Shown here one piece after another: positions 1-12,800 of a DNA stretch of 64,000 nucleotides. Each line of letters begins with the position of its first letter. Position 1 is the stretch's first letter. Source of the stretch: Platycnemis pennipes. Lineage: Eukaryota; Arthropoda; Insecta; Odonata; Platycnemididae. The DNA lies in NCBI GenBank assembly GCA_933228895.1, contig OW121847.1, positions 81,757,656 through 81,821,655 on the forward strand, read 5' to 3'. The translations under genes and the position numbers were made by a program. The notes under the pieces were generated by a model. That model did not search any database, was not told where the DNA came from, and worked only from the letters and a program-made list of their open reading frames with translations.

Positions 1-297
1 TTATATACATATATATATTATATTTTTGGTGTTATTAGTAGCCTTGCCTCTATCAGAGAGCAGGGATCTCGTGATGTCTTTGGTGCCGTTGGGTGCTAGC
101 GGCTTGAGCTGATAAAATGTATCAAGTATCGAATACGTTTTACAACATCCATATGGCATCCCTCAACTTTTCTCTTTGCTCCCCATTTCGCTTTGAAGCA
201 TTGCGAGATTCTTTTTCTTAGATTAATTCAAAGTGTGGTGTGAAGGTTTCATTCTTTTATTGCTTAACGAAATGTAAAAATGCTACTTTTTTTACAG

Positions 298-463
298 GGG
301 AACAGCAAAAGAAGCAACTACTCCAGTGACGAATGGCACGAGCACTTCCCACGATGCAGCACCTGCTGGATCAGAAGATGAAGAGTTTGCAAGGGAAGGT
401 TTAAGGCTTCACAATGAGTTCAGGAGAAAACATGGAGTGCCTGAGCTAAAGCTAAGTCCAGTT
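298..463 (+). CDS. Gene A exon (CAP helix 1)
   Basis: The acceptor TTTTTTACAG ends at 297 and the donor GTAAGT starts at 464. The first base completes a codon begun in an upstream exon; the exon ends in phase 0. It encodes a polar lead and the FAREGLRLHNEFRRKHGVP start of the CAP fold. Confidence 0.82.
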
Positions 464-3400
464 GTAAGTACAATTTCTAAATTTTCTCCAAAAGCATGTT
501 TTATTCACAAATGTTGGCAAATGTATAGGCCTGTGATCGTAAAACTTATTCGTCTTATTTCAGTTGAATGAGTATTCTAAACAGTGGGCTAAAACATTAG
601 CCAAAGAAGATAGTATGAGGCATCGAACGAATGGTAAATATGGAGAAAATTTATTCTACATTTTCTCATCCAATACCAACTGGAAGTTCATCGCGCAGGA
701 AGCCTGCAATGCTTGGTACAAGGAAATAAAGGAGCATACATTTGGTGTGGAGCCGAGGACTTTGAAATCAGGTACAATGATTGACTTATATAATCTTATC
801 GTATATCTCAAGTAAAAATTTCTCCCTTGAAACCAAACTGAAACAGGGCTGAAACACCCTTGAATCACTCTGCCTTGCTTCTCTGCTGAAACTGCACTGA
901 AATTGAAACAAAACCAAGGGAGTTTGGAAGTGGGATGACAGCAGAGAGGCAGTGCAATATAATGCCTTGCGACTGCACTGGCACAGACCCTTGTTATTAT
1001 AGTGGGCTGGCACACCCTTGCAGCCTAATGAGCTGCCTCTCCCTTGCTCTCTCCACTGAAACTCCCTTGCCTACTGCACTGAAACTCCCTTGCCTACCCC
1101 ACTGAAACTCACCTGCCTACTTCACTGAAACTCCCTTGCCTACCCCACTGAAACTCACCTGCCTACTTCGCTGAAACTCCCTTGCCTACCCCACTGAAAC
1201 TCCCTTGCCTATTCCACTAAAACTCCACTGTGACTCCACTGCCTTCCCCACTGAAACTCCCCTGCCTACTCCAATGAATACCCCCTGCCCTCTCCAAAAC
1301 TCCCTTGCCTACTCCTTAGTACTTTCCACTGAAACATCTTATTAATCAACCTGTATTAACTAGTCAACAACGACTGACCACATACCAGATTCCCACCACA
1401 ATTTTGCATACATGATCAAGGATAAAGGATAGATAGGTGGCTGTTGGAAAGGTTAATTAGATGAATGATGCATGATGCAATTATCATCACAATTTTCAAA
1501 GTATCATTGTATTTAAAATCAGAACAAAGACAATAAAAATGGAATACAAAATAGAGTATCAAACAACACTTAAAAGTTCACAACGTTTTTTTGGTCAACA
1601 CCATTTTCAAAGCATAATGGTATTTAAAATCAGAACAATCTGACTATCAAAATGAAATGCAAAATAGAGCAGCAATCAAATCATTGCATTCACTTGCCTT
1701 TGTAACACATAAGATTCCAAATCTGATGCATAATCTCAAAAATAACCAACAACAACAATATTAAATAAACCACATGGCACGAGAATCAAAAGCTGTTATC
1801 GAGCTTGCTTAATGCATAAGATTTTAATGGTTGATCAAGGTGTTCAATAACCAGAAGTCTTTTTTAAAAAATAATGCTCCTCTAAAAAGTGAAACTACAT
1901 ACGGGGAGTTCGTTTAAACATCATCGAAAGTCATCACTACACTGTCACAACACACACAAAACATTTTCACGTTTATCATGTAGCTGAAGGATGATCTGAA
2001 TCCTCATTAGATCATTCCGAATGTTCCAATTTGTTTATGACTTTAATGTGCCTGAAAAATGATTAATTCCGTCAATTCATGGGTCAGCAATTCAAAAACT
2101 CTGCATGGAAAGCAGATGAAAACAAACAATGACCAATTCGTTCAACACAATCGCTTTTCATAACAAGCATTTACTCACCGTAACGTAGTTGTCCATTAGA
2201 ATTTAAAAGTAAGCTTCCAAGATCACAAATTAAAAGAAAACGTAATTATTTGAGGAGATAATTCTTCTGACTCTTTCTCACGTTTCTCGCTACGATGACA
2301 GCCATTTTGAATTTCGACGTGGTCTTGCAATTAATCGATAGTAGTCGATTCGATATGGGTCGATACAACTTTCCACAAACCGCGAACTATAAAAATGTGA
2401 ATATTCACGTTAAAATTACTCGTGGACACGAAAGTTGTTATTTATGGTTTATGATAGTGTTCTTTTCAAGAAATATTTTCCTAAAATTTATTTAAATTTA
2501 ACGGACTTTGAAGAATGTCATCATTTAAAATTAAAACTTAATTTTTAAGGGCATACTAAGAATTGCTACTATTACATTAAGAATTTTATTTCCCATTTTC
2601 ATACTATTAACGAAGAACTGGTTAACAGTTGAATACGTCTAAACCGTCAGTACAATCTACTTTTTAAATGATTATCAAGGAGGCAAAAAGTCTGTTTCTC
2701 CACCTTTTCAGCTAGTTCTTGACTATAATTATACTTATCAGTGTTTACAATGAAGGTAATTATGGTGGAATAACTATGAGATTTACAGAAAATTTCGAAG
2801 TATTAAGGTAAATGACACTTTCGGATGTAATTCCATCAGGATTCTGTACTAAGTTTCTGCCACATTTCACAGGAACCTGCTAGATTCCAGCTACGTTTAG
2901 CTTAACCCTGCGAAGTTCCTGCAGGTTTCCTGATAATGTCTAGCTGGGTCTTGCAGGAACTTCATCCGACCTTCTGAAACGCTGGAAGCTTTTGCATAGT
3001 TGCATCCATGCATATTCTGCTACAAATTTCAGTATCTGTTGAACATTGGTAACTTGCTCTTGATTGAGTTTGAATGTGAGATGGAATTGCATTATAGAAA
3101 GTATGAGAGATCTCTCATCTCTGATATGTTTTTGTGTTTAAAATTTGAATAATTTTGCACAAAATGTTCTCTCCTGGTATCAACGCCAAGGGAGTTGGGA
3201 TACCTCAATAGAGCAGCAGCTAAGTAGCAAGGCAATAAAACCATGTGACAAGGCAGAAGCAATGGAGTTCTGAAGGTGGCCTGGCCTGGGCCAACTGTCC
3301 AGTTCAGCTTCAGTGGAGCAATCATGCAGCAAGAGAGAAGCAGTTGAAATTGGTTAAGGAGTAGGGTGCCTAATTGCTGCAGCAGCTCTGTGGCAAGGCA

Positions 3401-6400
3401 ATAAAAATATGCGACAAAGGAGAAGCAGTGGAATTATAAATGTGGCCTGGCCCGGGCCAACTGTCCAGTTCAGTGTCAGTGGAGATCTCATGCAGCAAGA
3501 GAGAAGCAGTTGAAATTGATTAGGGAGTGGGATATCTAGTTGCTGCAGCAGCTCTGCGGCAAGGCAATAAAACCACGTGACAAGGCAGAAGCAATGGAGT
3601 TCTGAAGGTGGCCTGGCCTGGGCCAACTGTCCAGTTCAGTTTCAGTGGAGCAATCATGCAGCAAGAGAGAAGCAGTTCTAATGCAATGGAGTTGCAAGGG
3701 AGTTTTTCAGTGGAGTTTCAGTTGAGCACAGTTTTTCTTGTTGAGGCCAAGGCAGTCCAGTCCAGTTGCAAGGTTGTTTCAAGCCAGATTTTACTCATTC
3801 AGTGGAGTTTCAGCCCAGAATCAGCTGAGTTTCAAGGGAGAAATTTTTACTTGAGATATGACATAATTACAATTTACTTTAGGTTTTAATAACTTACTCC
3901 TAACTTTCACTATCAAAACAATTTGTTGCGTATAGGTTTCTCGGGTTCTCCACCGGGTTGTTGTGCCCATGTCCGCCGACGTTTCGATTCCCGACTTGGT
4001 CATCGTCTTGAGGGCTTCTGAATGCCTGAATTATTCAGAAGCCCTGAATATGATGACCGAGTCGGGAATCGAAAATTCGACGGACATGGACACAATAACC
4101 CGGTGGAGGACCCGAGAAACCTAGCAGATACGCCGGGAAAGCACCAGATCTTTCAAAGCAATTTGTATTGGAACTGATTTGAGTATATGTTGAAAGTGTG
4201 TTCAAACGGCCAAATGTAGACTGAAACTGATTTGAAACTCCTTTGCACTGTGTTGATCACGGAAATGAAATCCACCACTCATTTGCAACTGTGTTGTTTT
4301 TCATTTGGAGTGTGTTGACACTGCACTGCTTTCACTGTGTTGGCACTGTGTTGCTCTGAACTGCGTTGATTCTGATTTGAGCTGTGTTGATGCTCTATTG
4401 ACCTCCGTTGACACTGCACTGTGTTCATAGAGTTAACGTGAAGAATTACTGTGAATTGCAATGCTGTTTCCATTCATGACTAAGCTGCTATTGAATTTAC
4501 GATATGGCTCCTTGGAAGTTGGAAGAGGTCCTCCATAGTTTTACTGGTAAAATTATACAGGAATTCAAAGTACAAAATGTTATTAAGCATTTTAGTTTCC
4601 ATATTGGTAAAACTACTCAAACTCATTTTATTGGAGTGCTTACTGCAGAACTTATGGCTTCTTGGCTTGAGACAGAACACATAAGTCTTAAATTTTTGTA
4701 ACATTAATGTAGGTAGGGTGAGTGACCTCATCAATTTCGAATATGAAATCGTTTGCTGGTACCCATTAAGGACAATAGATGCAGCAATGCTGTACAGGGA
4801 TATCAAAGCTGCAAGTGCAACTCACCATGAATGAAACTCATGCTGAAGCTGTTTCAGAGCGAAATGTTGAAACATGTTCCTATGGTGCCACATGAACTGC
4901 ATGTACACAAGGCTTGTCTGCAGCATCCTGTTAGTATCACATTTAAATGAGGTGATAACTGTTAGGCCGGCATATGGGTGGATGTTGAATTATCATGTAG
5001 TGGAAAAATAGGTAGGATTGATAGTGGGTACCCTTAGTCACCAGGAAACTAAAAATAAATCACAATCAACTTTTAGCAATCCGTACTTGTTTCAAATTAC
5101 ATTTTACTTTATAATGCCATTTAAAAAGTGTTTAAAACCGGTAAAAGCATGTATCCAATTTTCAGATATTTTTATTAACATCAAATGAAAAATTTCATTT
5201 TTGAACAACCGTCGAAAACTTGGTTGTCACTGTGTTGTTTCAACTGTGTTGCATTTACGTTTCATTTTTCAACCCAGAGTCAACACAGTTTCCAATCAGT
5301 TTCAACACAGATGTTCTACTAGTATTCCTAACCGAGTGTCGGCTATTTCTTTCTGCTGTGTTCTGTGCTTTCAGTTTCAATGGAATTGGTAGAGAGCATA
5401 ATCCTGTAAACAGGTTACTGCGATTACAAAGGTGGCTAAACATAGAATTCTGTGATTGCACTGGGAACTGTTCATCACTTATTGACTGATTTAAAACTCT
5501 CTCAATCCCATCTAGCAGTTAGACTCTAGTTTGCTGGCTCTTGTAAGTGAAAGGATATTTTACATTTTTGTCAAGTTTTAAAATTTGTTTGAAGCAGATG
5601 AGCTAAGGGTCTGTTGAAGATTAATGTTGTCAAAGTTACTTCGTTGTCATGAAAATAATCTTCCTAAATGGTAACAACACTATTAAGTTTCTTGAATACT
5701 CATTATACATGTTGTTTGAAGATTTCTCTCATGAGTCAAGTACCTACTGCTGACTAAACGATACCGTACCTACCCTAAAGGCACAAAGTTTGCAGTATAC
5801 TTAATGTAAACCATATTTCGACATTTATATCTGGTCTGTGTCTGTTATATATGAGATGTAGTCATTAAAATTGGGTATAGGTACTTCAAACTTTGTGCTC
5901 TCAGGGTATTGTGCATTGTGCACTTGTCTCAGAGTTAACATCTTTATGTCGATATTCTAATGTCATTTTTATAGACAACTTTGGTTTTGCATTATTATGT
6001 CTTGAAGAAACTTTTAGAATGTCATTGAGAATCTTTATGAAACCTCCAGAAGTTTACAATATCCTAATTAAATTGTCTGCTTTTGGATTTGATTCCTAAC
6101 AAACCTGTCAGTTGTTGCTCTCTTATAGGTGTCAATCCAAACAATTTAGATCACCATTGGGAGACTTTCTAGCTTCTAATTAAACACTCAAAATAGTTAA
6201 TGATGTGATATTGGAATTGTAGGAGACAGTTATAAAATGTTGTTGGAAGAGACAGAGCTGAAAATTGAGACTCAATCTTCACATATTTTGCTGATGCCCA
6301 CCCCAACAGCATAAGGTTAATTTAATGATATGTGGATGGTAGGATATAGGAAGAGCTGTAAGAAAGAATATGTTGCAAGTATTAGATTGTATTTTAAATG

Positions 6401-7551
6401 AGTGAAGTGAATTTTGACCTGGCCTCAACATTTTGCTATGATCATTTGACTCCCAGCTCTCTATTAGCCGCAACTACCTTCTGCAGGAAGGTTATTTTAA
6501 AAGTTAAGGCAGAGTATGTATTTCTGGAGCTGAGTCCAATGACACTCAATATGCTCACATTATCTGTAAGAGTGCCACTCTCTTTTTGTGTGCCGCTTGC
6601 AATTTCACTCAGTCTCTAGCAACTAGTGATTTTAGTTTAAAGTTATTTAGCCCAGCCAATAGATATTTTAGTGCATTGATTAATAAAATGGATGGGATCG
6701 ATTCTATGGTTAAAAGGTGGATAAAGAAGATTCCCCCATGTATTACCCTCATGAGATTTAATACATTGGCATACACTCCTTACACTAAAACCTTAATGAA
6801 GTGGCTTACTGATATGCCCAACTGCAAGATTGGGCTAATTTGATCAGGATTCATTTTATTCTTGCACGGCTGTCATTGTGGCTGGAAAGTAAAAATTTTT
6901 GTTTTCTTCTAATATCTTTCTTCCCAATGCCAAATTATCATGTGATCATTGAATTTATCTGGTGGCAGAACTATACTCCTTGCTTTAAAAGTGAGAACAC
7001 CTAATGTAATACTGCCATGTTATAGTAGTACATCATGGGTAAGAGAATTTCTGCAGTGTACTTATTTTTGGCCAGTAGCAACATGTAATCGTTTTGGGTA
7101 TTTTTATAGCTTACATATCACAAAAGTTCATTTTAAAATTCTCCTTTTAATGAAAATGATATCCCTATCACAAAATTTTCTTTCACAATACTTACATATA
7201 TGATCATGCTTATTATTTGAAACGTAGCAAATTAAAGGATTGTGAACTAACTACGAAAAACCTTAATGAAGTGGCTTACTGATATGCCCAATTGCAAGAT
7301 TTATAAAGAGAAAAAAATCATACACCTTGACAAGATTGGTGATTTTTCTCTGTATAATATTTTTGTGTAACATTTTGAACAATTGATTTTTTCTTCCAGG
7401 CCACTTTTCGCAGATGATTTGGAAAACTAGTGAAGAGTTAGGTTTCAGCATGGAGAAAAGCAGAAGTGGTAAAGTATTTGTTGTGGCCAATTACAATCCC
7501 CGTGGAAATTACATTGGACAGTTTAGTGCCAATGTTCCTCCTAAAATATAG
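298..7551 (+). CDS. Gene A: GAPR-1-like CAP/SCP domain protein, 3' part (last three exons)
   Basis: Three exons (298-463, 564-771, 7400-7551) join in frame to encode a CAP (SCP/PR-1) domain ending at TAG 7549-7551. Seen: a Thr/Ser/Asp-rich lead, FAREGLRLHNEFRRKHGVP (CAP helix 1), H-x6-GENLFY, WYKE, then GHFSQMIW (CAP1 motif) and YNPRGN (CAP2-like). The four cavity residues typical of the family (His, Glu of GEN, Glu of WYKE, His of GHF) are all present. All splice sites are GT-AG. The first visible exon completes a split codon, so upstream exons lie before the window. Similarity to the intracellular GLIPR2/GAPR-1 branch suggests a membrane- or lipid-associated, non-secreted protein, but the missing N-terminus leaves a signal peptide possible. 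The second intron is 6.6 kb and full of repeats. The gene converges on gene B, a paralogue. Confidence 0.85.
564..771 (+). CDS. Gene A exon (CAP middle, GEN motif)
   Basis: The acceptor TTATTTCAG ends at 563 and the donor GTACAA starts at 772. Phase is 0 in and 1 out, matching the equivalent exons of genes B and C. It encodes EYSKQWAK, KYGENLFY and NAWYKEIKE. Confidence 0.85.
1040..1330. repeat. Degenerate minisatellite, CTGAAACTCCCTTGCCTAC-like unit
   Basis: About a dozen imperfect copies of a 19-22-base unit alternating ACTGAAACTC, CCTTGCCTAC and CCCCACTG. It lies in the left arm of the 803-3859 element. Confidence 0.8.
3278..3690. repeat. Tandem repeat with 166-bp period
   Basis: The block starting GGCCTGGCC recurs at 3278, 3444 and 3610, exactly 166 bases apart. 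Each copy holds GGGCCAACTGTCCAGTTCAG followed by ATGCAGCAAGAGAGAAGCAG. The third copy is cut short. The similarity makes short shadow reading frames that I do not call as genes. Confidence 0.9.
3934..4122. mobile_element. Penelope-like terminal palindrome (solo end)
   Basis: Two arms of about 89 bases (3934-4022 and 4034-4122) around an 11-base loop form a near-perfect inverted repeat. They contain TCTCGGGTTCTCCACCGGG and CGACGTTTCGATTCCCGAC. This is the hallmark end sequence of Penelope-like elements; compare TTCTCGGGCTCTACACCGG and CGACGTTTCGGGTAGCGACT at the full element near 59090. The tail CGCCGGGAAAGC at 4131-4142 also matches that element's 61256 end. Confidence 0.7.
4160..5395. repeat. 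Decayed element with GTGTTGA-rich inverted arms
   Basis: The left part (about 4190-4440) repeats CTGTGTTGACACTG-like words. The right part (about 5215-5320) carries the same theme, partly inverted (CAACACAGTTTCCAATCAG). The middle is AT-rich with no convincing gene. Boundaries are approximate. Confidence 0.4.
5400..7399. other. Rest of the long intron of gene A
   Basis: AT-rich intron sequence. Several 60-85-codon open frames occur, but none has a recognisable domain or good splice context. Apart from the 45-base direct repeat I see nothing functional. Confidence 0.6.
6787..7301. repeat. Direct repeat of 45 bases, 470 bases apart
   Basis: Bases 6787-6831 recur at 7257-7301 with one difference (AAAACCTTAATGAAGTGGCT is the start). 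The second copy lies about 100 bases before the last acceptor of gene A. Confidence 0.85.
7400..7551 (+). CDS. Gene A last exon (CAP1/CAP2 motifs)
   Basis: The acceptor TTTTCTTCCAG ends at 7399. A Gly codon split across the intron starts GHFSQMIW. The exon continues with VFVVANYNPRGN and ends ANVPPKI-stop, a normal CAP C-terminus. Confidence 0.87.
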
Positions 7552-7970
7552 ACTGTATGCCTTCTGACATCCTTATATTGGCATCATTAGATGATGTCAT
7601 GTATGCAAATTATACCAAAGCCATTTTATTCTTGAATCAATCAATATTTTACATATTTTGTTAAGAGAAAAAGTCAGTATAATAACTTTACAATACTATA
7701 CAATGTAACATCTAACCAATATGTCCATGGAGAGTTAAACGGCATTTGGGAAACTGACTGAGTGATGTATATTTTATTTGATGCCATTTCAATCTACATG
7801 CATTTAAATTAATTGGCAAGGCCAAGTATAATATGTATATTTTAAATTGGGCATTGATGCCTATATCAGACATTCCTCAAGCTAAGTAAAAGCTGCTAAG
7901 TTGTTGCAAAGACTGATGAATATCCACTAGAGCTTCTTTTTTGTGGAATTGGTTTAAAAAGCCATCTTAT

Positions 7971-7976
7971 AATAAA
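7971..7976 (+). terminator. Candidate poly(A) signal of gene A
   Basis: AATAAA lies about 420 bases after the stop of gene A. A second AATAAA at 8285-8290 is an alternative. The choice between them is inference. Confidence 0.35.
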
Positions 7977-9142
7977 CTGAATACATGAGTAAACAGCACA
8001 ATAATTATGAAGTTCAGAGATACATATATTTTCCTCATTTATATGTTTGACATGTATCCCTTGACATGTAGGTATCTAATTGGTTGTGAAATTTCAGTGA
8101 AGATTAATGTTTGTTATTATTTCCTAGTCACTAAGTTCGGTTGATCCTTAATGTATTTATGACCCTTATATAAGGTGTTTGAATAGAGCAAATTTATTCA
8201 AAATTTGTTGAGAGTTGACCAAGTATGTAAATTACATTTAGTAATTCTTGTAAACATTTTATTTTATAATGTTATTTTTGTCAAAATAAAATATATTCTG
8301 AGCGTCAAAAATATTAAACTACGCATTGAGACTTTATTTTGTCCATCATTGATTGTGATAGCCCTTCTTATAGGTGTTAACTGGTAATGCATATGGAATG
8401 TGTTATCTGCACATTCCTTCATAATTGACATTATTAGGTTCAGTGCATTCATTATATAGTCACTATGGCTTTATTAGTGTCAAATCTTTGCATGTAGTTG
8501 ATTTCAATGAATTAATTTCTGAGGATAAGTAATGTTTCCATCTGATCCTTTGATGCATACTTATCTTATTATTTGATGTATTGTGTGAAGCTTCCTCTTA
8601 CACTATACTCTTTACTTTTCAGTTTTACAAATATTTTCATTATAAAAAGTTTTTTTATTAAATCAAGTGTTATGGACTTATGAAATTAATTATTGAGAAT
8701 TTTACCCAAATTGTCTTGCACTTATTAAAAATATTTGAATTGTTGAAAACCATGAAATTCTGCCTGTAGCAGTTGTCATTTTTACTTTATGCGGAAAACC
8801 TCTGCCAAAAGTCAAGGTTTAATGTCATCTGAGTTAAGGATGATGTCTAAAGAGCATAGGAGCTACTACTTGTTGAATATGAGCCATTTGCGCAAATTTT
8901 TCAAACATCATTGCGTGCATCAGTTATGGATGTTAACTAAATTCCTTTGAAACATTAAATTTCATTAATTAACCAAAGTAGAGCACATGACTTCCACCCA
9001 CAATGGTGAATTGTCATCATATAGCTGATCAGTATCTAATTCCAAAAACTTAAAGATGCATGATCTTGAGAACTGTATCATATATTCTATGTTTCTGATG
9101 GTGAGTGAATGCAGTCCGTGATTAGTCAGTGTAATCCATGTT

Positions 9143-9304
9143 GGATAAAGCTATTTAATTTCTCTACTGATGTAGGAGTCTGTGTTTTTTTCCAATAGTG
9201 AATGCATGTATTTGACAACCCTTCTGGATAAAGCAATGTAATTAACTGTACTGATGTTGGAAACTGTTATTTTCAAATAGCAAATGCATGTATTTGACAA
9301 CTAG
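9143..9304. repeat. Two tandem copies of an 83-base unit
   Basis: GGATAAAG starts at 9143 and 9226, and TTTGACAAC closes each copy. Several substitutions separate the copies. Confidence 0.75.
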
Positions 9305-9569
9305 TTTCTTGAAAATGTTGAAATGCTACAAACTTTGTGGTAAATATCATCTGCCCATGCAAAATTGCATATGCTTTATCACCATGAATCATGTCGAACA
9401 TATGTGGTCAGGATTTGTTTGAAGAAGTTTTCATAGCTTAGTTAGCTAGCCAATTACTGGCAGAGTAAATGCCTCTATTTTAAAATTCTTCATTTTAAAA
9501 TGTTCATTAATCATCATATAGATTGGCCGGTGGTTTTAGCTAAAGTTTGTCGAAAATGTTACGTATCAG

Positions 9570-9575
9570 TTTATT
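9570..9575 (-). terminator. Candidate poly(A) signal of gene B
   Basis: TTTATT on the + strand reads AATAAA on the minus strand, 60 bases after the gene B stop codon. This is a typical distance. Confidence 0.55.
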
Positions 9576-9635
9576 CTCAGTTTCTGTTACTTACTCCCAG
9601 TATTCTAAACCTGTCAATGAGATTAGAAAAATGTT

Positions 9636-9805
9636 TTATCCTCTTGCTCCATCATTAAATGGAGGCAATATATTTGAAGGAAATCTTCCCTGAATGTTCC
9701 CAGGAGGATAATAATGTGCTACAACATAGGTTCCAGTGGTGGGGTTTCTGGATATTCCAACACCTAATTCCCTGCTTTCTCTCCAAACTATCTGGGTGAA
9801 ATGAC
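9636..9805 (-). CDS. Gene B exon 6 (CAP1/CAP2, stop)
   Basis: The acceptor ATTTCCTCAG precedes 9805. The exon encodes GHFTQIVWRESRELGVG, TYVVAHYYPPGN and NILPPFNDGARG-stop. It is 170 bases long, the same as the last exon of gene C. The intron before it is 5.3 kb and packed with transposon debris. Confidence 0.86.
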
Positions 9806-12800
9806 CTGAGGAAATTAATTATGTTACTAATTAAAATACTATTCAATCTCATATGCAAAGCTTCATTTTATAATCATTAAATTATTTTAATCCAAATCAA
9901 TATAAAATAATGTATTTTGAAAGCAATTTAATTATACTTAATATTTTCCGAAGAAAATTCATTTTAATCAAAGGGAATATAGGACCTAAAGAAAATTTCT
10001 CCACCTCTTCACTTGATCAAATAATTCATGTGTCATGAATATCTAGCTACAAAATAGTAGTCATCAAACGAGGACTCCTAGATATTACTACAGATAACCC
10101 ATTAGCCTCGTAATTTTCCATGGATTTTCTGCACTTAGAAACCCCATTTAATATTCTGAACATTTTCATTTGAAAATTATTTATTTTTTTTGGAAATTAA
10201 AATTAATTGTGCATTAAATTTTTCAAAATTTATTTCCACCCAATTAAAAAGACTTGTGGTACGTATCATTAGAAAAGAAAAGAATAGCATTAGAACTCTG
10301 AACACCATCATAGAAGCAACAATAAATACGTTTATAAGGTGCTTGACCCCAATGGGTTAATATATTAATTCATTCCATCCATGTTAATTATTTTTAGCCC
10401 CTGGGTCAAGTTTCTAGATCTCTCTTCACATTTCATGGCAAGAGTGCTGAGGATAATGTTAAGAATATCTGTTAAGAGTGTCAGTTAAGGTACTGCCTAT
10501 TATGAGATTTTGTTGCATAAATAAACTTAACAGGTTGTACAACTTCTTTCATCATTGAGAATTTATGGCTCATCCCATACAATGCTTGCCTTTTTTAACT
10601 ATAAATCGCCAATTCATTAACACTAGAATGACCAGGGACAGTCAATTGACCGTTCGTGTTTTTCTTTCGCGCACCACTTCGTTATCTTACAATTATTGAG
10701 GCTGAGCTTTTTTATCTTGTAATATTTTGGAAAAAATAATGTGAAAATGACTTTTTTTTTGGGGGTATGCTTCAGGTCAATTGCAATGCCAGCTTTATGA
10801 CTACAAGCTGTCAATTGACCGTTCTTGTATTTTATACCATTATATACATCTCTTTGTCGATTCTTGGTGACAATTGTATCAAATATCATAACTTGCACCT
10901 TACCACGCAAGCAAAATACTCAAGTTTGACTCTCATGTCTTCAAAACAGTTTTTACATATGATTTTACCGCTTATGTGAAGGAGAGACACAGTAGCAAAA
11001 CCACAGTATGTTGCGTCGCAAATAGTCACAACTAAATATTTTATGGGCAGTGGTGATCACTCCTTTAGCTGAAATGCCCTGTTACGTTTGTACGTAGCCT
11101 GGCTGCCGGGGTGCGGTGGCGACTGGCAACCAAGCCAGGCACCGCCGTACCCCGCTACCCCTGCCTGCCACGTAGCCTGCAGGGCTGCCCGAGAGAGCCT
11201 GGGGAGTACCATTCTATGACGTGTTACAACTTCTGGTCGCTGTCTCGTCATAGACGCTGTAGTCACCCATTCATCTACATCTACATCTAGGCGATATCCT
11301 GCATGCCACTGCAAGGGTGTGTGGCAGGGGGTGAAAATAACCAAGCATGGACTATAGACATGCAAACATGCTACTATAGGGTCTCAGGACTCCAGATTGT
11401 TAGTATCTGCATAATAATTAAGGGTTTGGTTGTTAATACATGCATCATGCACTACAGGTCACTCTAAAATATTTCCTCTACATATCCTTTTGCAATGCTG
11501 CCTATTCTTTTCTCTTATAGTACAGGGGGAAAATGACATTTTGAACCTATCAGTACAACAATCTATCTCTCTAATCTTATTTATCTGGCTGAATCTAGCA
11601 TAATACAGTGGTGTTTTTAATATATGCCTAACATCTACATCTACGGGATACCGTGATAGCCACTGCTAGGGTGTGTGGCAGGGGGTGAAGATCACCAAGC
11701 ATGCACTATTGACATGCAAACAAGCTACCATAGGGCCTCATGCAACTAGATTGTTAGTATCTCAATAGTAATTAATGGATTGGTTGTTAATACATGCATC
11801 ATCCACTACAGACTACTATAAATAATTCCCCTACCTATCCCTTTGCTATGCTGCCTATTGTGTTTTCATATAGTACGGGGGAAAATGACATTTTGAACCT
11901 ATCAGTACGACAATCTATCTTTCTAATCTTATTTATCTGGTCAAATCCTGCATAATACGCTGGTATTTTTAATATATGCCTAACATCTTCAGTGAAGCTA
12001 TCCGATTTAAATTTCTGTAATAGATTTAATCTGTACTGTAACCTACGCTCTGATAATGATTCCCACCCTAATTCTCGTATTATTTCTAATACACTACTAA
12101 ACCTATCGCCACACCTTTTAACGAACCTAGCTGCTCTACGCTGCACACTTTCTAGTTCTCTGATTAAACCTAATTCATTCGGATCCCATACATTGGCTAC
12201 ATACTCAAGGTGGGGTCTAACTAGTGAAAAGTAACACCGCTCTTTTGTCTTCTCATCACCGAAGTATTCTTTTTATAAATCCTAGCTTTCTCTTCACTCG
12301 GCCACATATTTATCGGATGTGTCTTCCCCATGATAAATCTTTAGTGATTGTTTCACCTAAATATCTTATGGTTTCAACGCTTACAATCTTCGTGTTACTA
12401 ATTTTATGGGATCGCTCTATCGAATTATTCCTCCTCCAAAATTTAATAGCTACACACTTTTTAAGGTTAAGTTTTACTGCCATTCACTTCCATTCACTTA
12501 ACCCATTCCATTCCCTTCCATAACCCATTTGCTTAGTTCAGTCCGCACTGTGGTAGGGAAGAGCACGATGGCTCGTTGACGTGGGCAGACCGAGGTGGAG
12601 ATCATTCAGGAGCTCCAAGATATCTCGCCCTTCAATGTGTACACATGTGTGGACACTGTGAAAGTAATCAGAAAATTTGCAAAAAGTGCTCATAACAGTA
12701 AAGAAATACTTACTTTGAGAGCACATTTTAACGCTTCATTGTAACGCTGTCTTTTCCTAATTCATTTTTCTCTGATATCATGTTTTCATCCAATAAAAAT

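Larger units (their letters stand above)
803..3859. mobile_element. Unclassified element with perfect 31-bp terminal inverted repeats and repeat-rich arms
   Basis: Bases 803-833 are an exact inverted copy of 3829-3859. The left arm is a degenerate minisatellite built on ACTGAAACTCCCTTGCCTAC (about 1050-1320). The right arm carries the inverted theme (TTCAGTGGAGTTTCAG) plus three copies of a 166-bp unit. No coding capacity is apparent. TA flanks TCTCAAG on the left and CTTGAGA on the right, which fits a TA target duplication but does not prove it. The element lies inside the second visible intron of gene A. Confidence 0.6.
7552..9635. other. Intergenic region between convergent genes A and B
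   Basis: It holds the 3' UTRs of both genes and AT-rich DNA. Two tandem copies of an 83-base unit lie at 9143-9225 and 9226-9304 (GGATAAAGC ... AATGCATGTATTTGACAAC). No further gene was seen. Confidence 0.6.

Noticed and set aside
3092..3889. Open frames of 77-93 codons on both strands
   Set aside because: They repeat with the 166-bp unit and have no start, splice or domain support.
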